Positions 1-5,391 of a stretch of DNA of 18,541 nt are shown piece by piece (position 1 is the stretch's first letter; the number at the start of each line of letters is the position of its first letter). The stretch is taken from assembly GCA_045130275.1 (NCBI GenBank), contig JBGUPL010000104.1, positions 1 through 18,541 of the forward strand, given 5' to 3'. This stretch comes from F23-D06 sp045130275 (lineage in GTDB: Bacteria > Bacteroidota > Bacteroidia > Bacteroidales > WCHB1-69). The translations under genes were made by a program, and so were the position numbers. The notes beneath the pieces are model-generated. The model was given only the letters and a program-made list of their open reading frames with translations. It was not told the DNA's origin and searched no databases.

Positions 1-409
1 TTGGAGGGACGAGAGTCCGTTTTTTGACAAGGAGAAACTTGCGATGATCGACGAGGCGTGTGCCATTGATACAGTTATTACTCACACATCGCCGTCGTTT
101 TGCGAACTGTCGTCGCATCAAGGTTTACACGATTGGGCGATGCGCGATGAGGGTTTATTGGACAATGTGAAATACGAGCGGAAGGTAATGGATTCCCTAT
201 ACACGCATCTACGCGAAAGAGGTCATCCGCTTTGTCGTTGGTACTACGCTCATTTCCACCAATCCTGGCACTCCGAGATTGACGGAGTGTTGTTCAATAT
301 GCTGGATATAATGGAACTGAAGGAACTCACTCCACCACCACCTTCACAACCTTCACCTCATCCCCCTGCACCACTCTTACCACATAGCAGCCCGGGGCGA
401 GGGCGGTGA
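1..409 (+). CDS. Metallophosphoesterase, C-terminal fragment (5' end outside window)
   Basis: The open frame enters from the left edge (first full codon at base 2) and ends at TGA 407-409. The peptide reads like the end of a calcineurin-like metallophosphoesterase: a VITHTSP strand carrying a metal-ligand histidine, then WYYAHFHQSW in the position of the usual GHxH metal motif, then EIDGVLFNMLDIMEL. In this copy the glycine of GHxH is alanine. The enzyme would hydrolyse phosphoester bonds with a two-metal centre; the substrate cannot be told. The family-like part ends near residue ELKEL. About 25 proline-rich residues follow, encoded by DNA that is antisense to the end of the convergent T9SS gene, so they look like read-through after loss of an earlier stop. 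The family call rests on motif memory only. Confidence 0.7.
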   Translation, partial: WRDESPFFDKEKLAMIDEACAIDTVITHTSPSFCELSSHQGLHDWAMRDEGLLDNVKYERKVMDSLYTHLRERGHPLCRWYYAHFHQSWHSEIDGVLFNMLDIMELKELTPPPPSQPSPHPPAPLLPHSSPGRGR

Positions 410-1523
410 CGTCAAGGAGAGCCGTGGGGCCGGCAATGCGGCAGGTGAGGACGAGACGGCCCGAGAGGTCGTGGATGCGGACCTCAGCTTCGCCATCCGC
501 CAAGCCGTCTAACACAATGCGGCCCGGGGCTGGATTGGGATAAAGGGAAACGCTCTGGGACTCTGTGGCTTGCACACCCGTGGTGATGTCGTTGTAGTCG
601 TAAATAAAATCGCACACGTACTGCAGCACGTGGTCCACATCCAGGCTGTACCAGGCTTCGCGCACGCAGGCGTCCACGTTGTCGTACATGCGCGGACGGT
701 CCATCTCCGGGTTCCATGGGATCACCGTGCTGCTCAACGGCTTGCCATAATCGTAAGTATAGACGCTCCGCTCCACCTCGTAGTCGGTGTGGTCGTACTG
801 GTGGTACTCCGTGCAGTTGCCGCGATTGTCGTACTGATACGTGGACTTGCCGTTGTACTGCCAATTGAAGCCGTCGTCGCTCACGCTGTCCAACCGAAGC
901 ACCTTGCGACCATCGGCATAGCTCGTCACGATCTTCTCCGACGGGAGAAGCGTGCCAGTGTCGAAGTTGTAGCTGTACCACAACTCCTGCACGCAGTCGT
1001 TGCCAACATATTGATACTCAATCTTTTGATACAGCATTCCGGCGAAATCCAAGGTGGTGAGCACCAGCTGGTTCTGCGCATTGTAGGTGTAGTGGTAGAT
1101 GCCGCCGAGCTCCCAAGTGCCGCCGAAATTGTTGTAGTTGCTCCTTGAGGTGATCAGCCCCGCAGCATTGTAGGTGTAGTCGATGTAATAGACGTTCTGC
1201 CACACCCCGCCGAGCTTCTGCCAGCCCGACAGCCGGACTAAATTGCCGGCGGCGTCGTAACTCATGGAGTCGATGACCTGATACTCGTTACGGATGGAGT
1301 CGGTCATCGCCAAAAGCCGATGGTCACCGTTATAGGCGAAGGTGCAGATCTGATAGTTGTCATCCGTGTGGAAGTCCGTCATCTTCCATTGGTAATCGCT
1401 TTTCACACCGGAAAAAGGCATCGCTTGTCGTGGCGACATCGGGGAGACGAAATGTCCTGCAGGCTGTGCCCATGCACACAGCGACATCAGAACAGATAAT
1501 ACAACAAAGGTGATTTTTTTCAT
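327..1523 (-). CDS. Secreted protein with YD-type repeats and a T9SS type A sorting domain
   Basis: This 398-residue protein starts with a Sec signal peptide (MKKITFVVLSVLMSLCAWAQ). Residues about 40-300 carry repeated tyrosine-rich beta strands of the form YxYDxxGN or YTYNAxGxL, resembling bacterial YD/RHS-like repeats or the related Bacteroidota repeat domains. From about residue 325 there is a type IX secretion C-terminal sorting domain: SLYPNPAPG, then VRIHDLSGRLV, then a final strand ending YVVRVVQGDEVKVVKVVVE. Known biology: such a domain sends a protein across the outer membrane by T9SS and usually anchors it at the surface. The binding target or activity is unknown. It lies 59 bases after the ThrE-like gene on the same strand with no clear -7 box of its own, so it may be co-transcribed. 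Its last 83 bases overlap the convergent phosphoesterase frame. Confidence 0.85.
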   Translation of the reverse strand: MKKITFVVLSVLMSLCAWAQPAGHFVSPMSPRQAMPFSGVKSDYQWKMTDFHTDDNYQICTFAYNGDHRLLAMTDSIRNEYQVIDSMSYDAAGNLVRLSGWQKLGGVWQNVYYIDYTYNAAGLITSRSNYNNFGGTWELGGIYHYTYNAQNQLVLTTLDFAGMLYQKIEYQYVGNDCVQELWYSYNFDTGTLLPSEKIVTSYADGRKVLRLDSVSDDGFNWQYNGKSTYQYDNRGNCTEYHQYDHTDYEVERSVYTYDYGKPLSSTVIPWNPEMDRPRMYDNVDACVREAWYSLDVDHVLQYVCDFIYDYNDITTGVQATESQSVSLYPNPAPGRIVLDGLADGEAEVRIHDLSGRLVLTCRIAGPTALLDVTALAPGCYVVRVVQGDEVKVVKVVVE

Positions 1524-1582
1524 AGTGCTATAATTTTTTCAATTCTTTCCACTTGGTTTGCAAACAATCAGTACTTTTTCCA

Positions 1583-2824
1583 TCATTTCCTCCTTTTTGT
1601 TAGCCACCTCCCAATCCTGTTCTTCCCGTTCAGCTCCGCCACCAGGATGATGCCGAAGGCGATGGCCACGGTAACCTTCAAAGCCGTGACGCCCGTGTGC
1701 AGGGCGGCGCTAAGTTGCTCGGAGACAACGTTGTAGGTGGTCCAGAAGATGCCCGCGCCCGGCACCAACGGGAAGATGCCGCAGATCAGATAGACCGTGA
1801 TCGGACACTTGCGCACGATGGCCAACACCATGGCTGTGAAGGTGACCAACACGGTGGCGAAAAAGACCACGTTGGCGACCGACAACTCCGTATAGTTCAT
1901 TAAAATCAGGTAGAGCAGCCACCCCAACATCCCGCATAATCCGCTGTCTAAGTAGTACTTGCGGGGCACGCCGAAGAGTACGGCGAAGGCCACGGTGCCC
2001 ACGTAGGCGGCTAACAGCTGCACGAACATCCCAGCCGTTTCGGGAGCGGCGGTCAACGTCTCCAAGTGCTCCATCGTGCCGCTGACGGCCGCGTCCAACA
2101 TGAACGCCAAGGCCACCCCCATGGAAATGCAGAAGAAGGTGAGCAGCGCGTCTAACAGCCGCGTGACACCGGCGATGTAGTCCTCGTGCGCCAGGTCGCG
2201 GATACCGTTGGTGAAGGGCACCCCCGGAATCAGCGGGATGATGGCCCCGATGATCATGTTGCTGAGGTGCGTGCCCAGACCCATTCGGAACATCACCCCG
2301 CAGAGCAAGGTGGCCAGCAAGCCGCCCGTGATAGCGCCCGCGATGCGCGAAAGGTGCCGGTAACCGACGAACAGCATATAGACCCAGAGCACCAACCCGG
2401 CCACGAACGCCGCTATGCTGTCGGCGAAGCCGCCGCCGAAGATGATGCAGAAGGCCGCGCTGCCGAACGCGGAGGCCGCAATCTGCTCCCACGCGGGCTT
2501 CGGGCGCATGGCGCGGATGGCCTTCAGCCGCGACTCTAACTGCTCGAGGTCACACTTGCCCTCGGAGACTTCGCGGGAGAGCTGGTTCACCGCCACCACC
2601 TTGTCGAGGCTCGTGCCCTTGATGGGGATGAACTTGGTGCGGGCGAACCCTTTCGCCGCGGCCATGATGCCGTTGCTGAGCACGAAGAAACTCTCGTCGT
2701 CCACGCCGTAGTGACCTGCGATGCGCCGCATGGTCTCGTCCACGCGCGAGATCTCCGCCCCGTTCTCCAGGAGGATGCTGCCAGCCTCGTAGGCCAGGTC
2801 CATTATTTTGCTGTTGTCGTCCAT
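1583..2824 (-). CDS. Threonine/serine exporter family protein (ThrE; YjjP-YjjB fused form)
   Basis: This 413-residue inner-membrane protein fits the fused ThrE architecture. An N-terminal YjjP/DUF1212 part (residues about 8-250) opens with the family-typical AGSILLENGAEISRVDETM stretch and continues into hydrophobic helices. A C-terminal YjjB-like helical bundle (about 260-405) ends in a basic tail. I count roughly ten hydrophobic segments. Relatives export threonine and serine in Corynebacterium, while the split YjjP/YjjB pair of E. coli is linked to succinate export, so the substrate is uncertain. The start ATG lies 6 bases after the stop of the nitroreductase gene, which implies one transcript. 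No frameshift is seen, and length and domain order are normal for the fused type. Confidence 0.88.
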   Translation of the reverse strand: MDDNSKIMDLAYEAGSILLENGAEISRVDETMRRIAGHYGVDDESFFVLSNGIMAAAKGFARTKFIPIKGTSLDKVVAVNQLSREVSEGKCDLEQLESRLKAIRAMRPKPAWEQIAASAFGSAAFCIIFGGGFADSIAAFVAGLVLWVYMLFVGYRHLSRIAGAITGGLLATLLCGVMFRMGLGTHLSNMIIGAIIPLIPGVPFTNGIRDLAHEDYIAGVTRLLDALLTFFCISMGVALAFMLDAAVSGTMEHLETLTAAPETAGMFVQLLAAYVGTVAFAVLFGVPRKYYLDSGLCGMLGWLLYLILMNYTELSVANVVFFATVLVTFTAMVLAIVRKCPITVYLICGIFPLVPGAGIFWTTYNVVSEQLSAALHTGVTALKVTVAIAFGIILVAELNGKNRIGRWLTKRRK

Positions 2825-2830
2825 AGATCC

Positions 2831-4003
2831 CTACCGTCTTCTCGCGCTCACAATCTTCCCAATGTATTGGTGGTGGATGCCGGCGGGGAAGTTCTCGTAG
2901 CGTTTGCGTGGGATGTCCCCGAAGCCCTCCTTATCGAACTGGTCGCGGTAGATGACCTCGCACTCATAGACTTCGCGGGCCTCCAAATAGTAAGGTGCGC
3001 CGTGCTCCGTGTAAGCCACGTGCAAGCCCAGCGCCTGCTCCTTGTTGCCGTCGCGGCCGCTGTGCGTGCCCATGTATTCCAACACATCCTTGCTGTCTTC
3101 ATCGAAGACCATCACCGTGAAATAGGGGTATTTCTCCATAAACTCGTAGGTGTAGCGGGCGGGCGCAACATAGACCGTGATGGTATTGACATTGTGGCTC
3201 CACACGTTGCCCATGGCACCCCAACCGATGGTCATCGCGTTATGGTTCTCTTTGTCGCCGGAGGCCAGCAGCAGACCATTCCCCTTGAACCATGTGAACG
3301 GATTGAGATTCGATGATTGAGTACAGTCAAACTCCACGAAATCAGACTCTTGTATCGGACGTTCCTTCATTTTGAAATCCTTGTTGCCATAGGTGTTGTA
3401 GGAAACATTCTCGGGTTTCCACTTATCCTTGGGCGTGTTTTCCTTGTCGGGGTAGCCGACGACAATCGTGCAGAGCGGGACAATGGACTCCGGCAGTTTC
3501 AGGATGCGGGAAACGGCCTTGCAACGCTCCTCCGACGGGTAGGTGCCGGTCCAGACGGCGCCGAGTCCCATGGCGTTGGCGGCCAGGAGGATGTTCTCGG
3601 TGGCGGCGGAGCAGTCCTGCACCCAGAACTCGCGGGCGTTGCCTTCGAGGGCCTTGTTCATGTCGCCGCACACCACGAGAGCGAGGGGAGCGTTGGCGGC
3701 CATGCCGGCGTGCGGGTTGGCCTCGGCGAGCGCGTTGAGCTGTTCGCGGTCGGTGACCACTACGAAATGCCACGGCTGGCGGTTCACGGCCGAAGGCGCC
3801 GCCATGCCCGCGCGGAGCAGCTGCTCAATCTGCGCCGCCCCAACGGGCTTGTCGAGGTAGCTGCGGACGGAGACACGCGTCATGATGTTCTCCAACGCGG
3901 CGTTCTTGTAACTGTCTGATTTCTGTGCTTCTGCGCTCATACTTGCGGTCAACGCCGCCATACAAATCACGATAGACATACAAAGAGTTTTGATGGATTT
4001 CAT
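2831..4003 (-). CDS. Exported nitroreductase fused to a flavin-reductase-like domain
   Basis: This 390-residue protein has three parts. Residues 1-26 form a Sec-type signal peptide (basic MKSIK, hydrophobic core, MSAEAQ cleavage region). Residues about 33-205 are a nitroreductase domain with RVSVRSYLDKPV, PSAVNRQPWHFVVV and GLGAVWTGTYP, the usual FMN-contact segments. Residues about 213-388 resemble the flavin reductase/FMN-binding split barrel (NPFTWFKGNGLLLASGDKE, then MTIGWGAMGNVWS). Both modules use FMN and normally work with NAD(P)H in the cytoplasm, so export to the periplasm is notable and its electron donor is unclear. An exact substrate cannot be assigned. It heads the leftward cluster, 6 bases before the exporter gene, behind a -7 box at 4034-4027. 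Confidence 0.85.
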   Translation of the reverse strand: MKSIKTLCMSIVICMAALTASMSAEAQKSDSYKNAALENIMTRVSVRSYLDKPVGAAQIEQLLRAGMAAPSAVNRQPWHFVVVTDREQLNALAEANPHAGMAANAPLALVVCGDMNKALEGNAREFWVQDCSAATENILLAANAMGLGAVWTGTYPSEERCKAVSRILKLPESIVPLCTIVVGYPDKENTPKDKWKPENVSYNTYGNKDFKMKERPIQESDFVEFDCTQSSNLNPFTWFKGNGLLLASGDKENHNAMTIGWGAMGNVWSHNVNTITVYVAPARYTYEFMEKYPYFTVMVFDEDSKDVLEYMGTHSGRDGNKEQALGLHVAYTEHGAPYYLEAREVYECEVIYRDQFDKEGFGDIPRKRYENFPAGIHHQYIGKIVSARRR

Positions 4004-4026
4004 AATGCTTATATTTTATAAAACCG

Positions 4027-4034
4027 CGAAAATA
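4027..4034 (-). promoter_or_regulatory. -7 promoter box for the nitroreductase gene
   Basis: On the minus strand this reads TATTTTCG, close to the Bacteroidota -7 consensus TAnnTTTG. It ends 23 bases before the ATG at 4003 and is followed by an AT-rich leader. A clear -33 TTTG is not visible. It forms one arm of an inverted repeat with the rfbB promoter. Confidence 0.6.
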
Positions 4035-4046
4035 CGAAAAAAAACG

Positions 4047-4054
4047 TATCTTCG
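4047..4054 (+). promoter_or_regulatory. -7 promoter box for rfbB
   Basis: TATCTTCG after an A8 tract, 20 bases before the rfbB ATG. It matches the Bacteroidota -7 consensus with C in place of the third T of TTTG. The same box, spacing and flanks recur before the MATE gene at 8303-8310. Confidence 0.6.
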
Positions 4055-4074
4055 CGGCATAAAAAAACTACAAT

Positions 4075-5127
4075 ATGAAGAATATTCTTATCACCGGCGG
4101 CGCCGGATTTATTGGGTCACATGTTGTTCGCCTTTTTGTGAATAAATATCCTGATTATCACATATTTAACTTAGACAAATTGACTTACGCGGGGAACTTG
4201 GAAAACCTTGCGGATGTGAAAGACAAACCCAACTACACGTTTGTAAAAGGGGACATCGAAGACCTCGATTTCGTGATGGAGCTTTTCCGAAAACACCAGT
4301 TCGACGGCGTGATACACCTTGCCGCGGAGTCGCATGTGGACCGATCCATTGAGGATCCGATGACCTTCATCCACACCAACGTTCTCGGCACCGTACATCT
4401 GCTCAACGCCGCCCGCGAAATCTGGAAAGGCTGCGAAGAGGGCAAGAAATTCTACCAGATCTCCACAGACGAGGTCTATGGCGCCCTCGGTGACACGGGG
4501 TCGTTCAGCGAAACCACCCCGTACAACCCACACAGCCCCTACTCCGCCGCCAAGGCCAGCGCCGACCACTTCGTGCGCGCCTACCACGACACCTACCACC
4601 TTCCTACCGTCATCTCCAACTGCTCCAACAACTACGGTCCGAACCAATTTCCGGAAAAGCTTATCCCATTGTTTATCAATAACATAAAGCACAACAAACC
4701 GCTGCCAGTTTACGGCCAGGGCCTCAATGTGCGCGATTGGCTTTATGTGGAGGACCATGCGGAAGCCATCGACCTGATTTTCCACAAGGCAAAACCCGGC
4801 AGCACCTACAACATCGGCGGAAACAACGAATGGCGCAATATCGACCTCATCAAAAAGCTTATCGAAATCATGGACCGACAGCTCGGCCGTCCCGAGGGCG
4901 AATCACTGAAACTGATCACCTATGTCACCGACCGCGCCGGACACGATTTCCGGTACGCCATAAACGCATCCAAAATCCGCGAAGAGCTGGGATGGTCTCC
5001 GAAGGTGAAGTTCGACGAAGGTTTCGAAAAAACAGTGGCGTGGTATCTCGCCAACGAGGAATGGTTCAACCATGTGACCTCCGGCGAATATGCAGAGTAC
5101 TACAAGAAAATGTACGAAGGACGTTAA
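4075..5127 (+). CDS. rfbB: dTDP-glucose 4,6-dehydratase
   Basis: This 350-residue extended short-chain dehydrogenase/reductase converts dTDP-glucose to dTDP-4-keto-6-deoxyglucose, the second step toward dTDP-L-rhamnose and related sugars for surface polysaccharide, in the cytoplasm with bound NAD+. It shows the Rossmann glycine motif GGAGFIG (residues 8-14), HLAAESHVDRS (81-91), the catalytic TDEVYG with Thr131, Asp132 and Glu133, and the YSAAK motif with Tyr156 and Lys160. Also typical are NNYGPNQFPEKLIPLFI and VYGQGLNVRDWLYVEDH. Length is standard. The usual partners rfbA, rfbC and rfbD are not next to it, so it is a stand-alone unit here, with its own promoter and a terminator at 5196-5220. 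Confidence 0.96.
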   Translation: MKNILITGGAGFIGSHVVRLFVNKYPDYHIFNLDKLTYAGNLENLADVKDKPNYTFVKGDIEDLDFVMELFRKHQFDGVIHLAAESHVDRSIEDPMTFIHTNVLGTVHLLNAAREIWKGCEEGKKFYQISTDEVYGALGDTGSFSETTPYNPHSPYSAAKASADHFVRAYHDTYHLPTVISNCSNNYGPNQFPEKLIPLFINNIKHNKPLPVYGQGLNVRDWLYVEDHAEAIDLIFHKAKPGSTYNIGGNNEWRNIDLIKKLIEIMDRQLGRPEGESLKLITYVTDRAGHDFRYAINASKIREELGWSPKVKFDEGFEKTVAWYLANEEWFNHVTSGEYAEYYKKMYEGR

Positions 5128-5195
5128 CGCCACCCTTTTCCGGCCAAACGAAACCTCCAACCCGCAAGGGCGAGACACTGAATGTTGAATAATGG

Positions 5196-5220
5196 GGATC
5201 CGAGAGGATCCTTTTTTTTT
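5196..5220 (+). terminator. Rho-independent terminator of rfbB
   Basis: A perfect 6-base stem, GGATCC (5196-5201) and GGATCC (5206-5211), closes a GAGA tetraloop. It is extendable by two G-T wobbles and is followed by nine T. It lies 69 bases after the rfbB stop. Confidence 0.85.
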
Positions 5221-5233
5221 CAGTATGACTACT

Positions 5234-5260
5234 AAAAAGGGGAACCCTTTCGGATTCCCC
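5234..5260 (-). terminator. Rho-independent terminator of the FISUMP gene
   Basis: Read on the minus strand, GGGGAATCC (5260-5252), a GAAA tetraloop, then GGGTTCCCC (5247-5239) form a 9-position stem with one mismatch, followed by five T (5238-5234). It sits about 130 bases past the stop at 5392 and beyond the relic at 5284-5331, so the relic lies inside the transcript's 3' end. Confidence 0.8.
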
Positions 5261-5283
5261 AAAAATCTCAAGTCTTAAGTCTT

Positions 5284-5331
5284 TTATTCCGCATCCTTCA
5301 GGCAACGGACGGAATAGTCCAGATGTCGGAA
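5284..5331 (-). pseudogene. Relic 3' end of a second FISUMP-type gene
   Basis: Downstream of the intact FISUMP gene, the minus strand reads FRHLDYSVRCLKDAE then a TAA stop at 5286-5284. A TAG at 5334-5332 cuts the frame just upstream. FISUMP-family proteins characteristically end in an (F/Y)SVRCV(K/R)D-like strand, and the intact neighbour ends VSVRCVRVEPR. This looks like a leftover of a duplicated or replaced 3' end. Only about 15 codons remain, so chance similarity is possible. Confidence 0.5.
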
Positions 5332-5391
5332 CTACTTTGAACCCGTTGTCGTCGGCATCTGTCATTTATTTCAGTGCCGTAAACAAAAGGT

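Larger units (their letters stand above)
4024..4057. repeat. Inverted repeat formed by two divergent promoters
   Basis: Arms CCGCGAAAATACG (4024-4036) and CGTATCTTCGCGG (4045-4057) are reverse complements at 12 of 13 positions around an A8 spacer. Each arm holds the -7 box for one of the two divergent genes, so both RNA polymerase sites lie within 34 bases. Confidence 0.85.

Noticed and set aside
570..1148. Plus-strand open frame of 192 codons inside the T9SS gene
   Set aside because: Val/His/Ala-rich composition is an antisense artefact of the Tyr/Asp-rich coding strand; no signal, motif or promoter.
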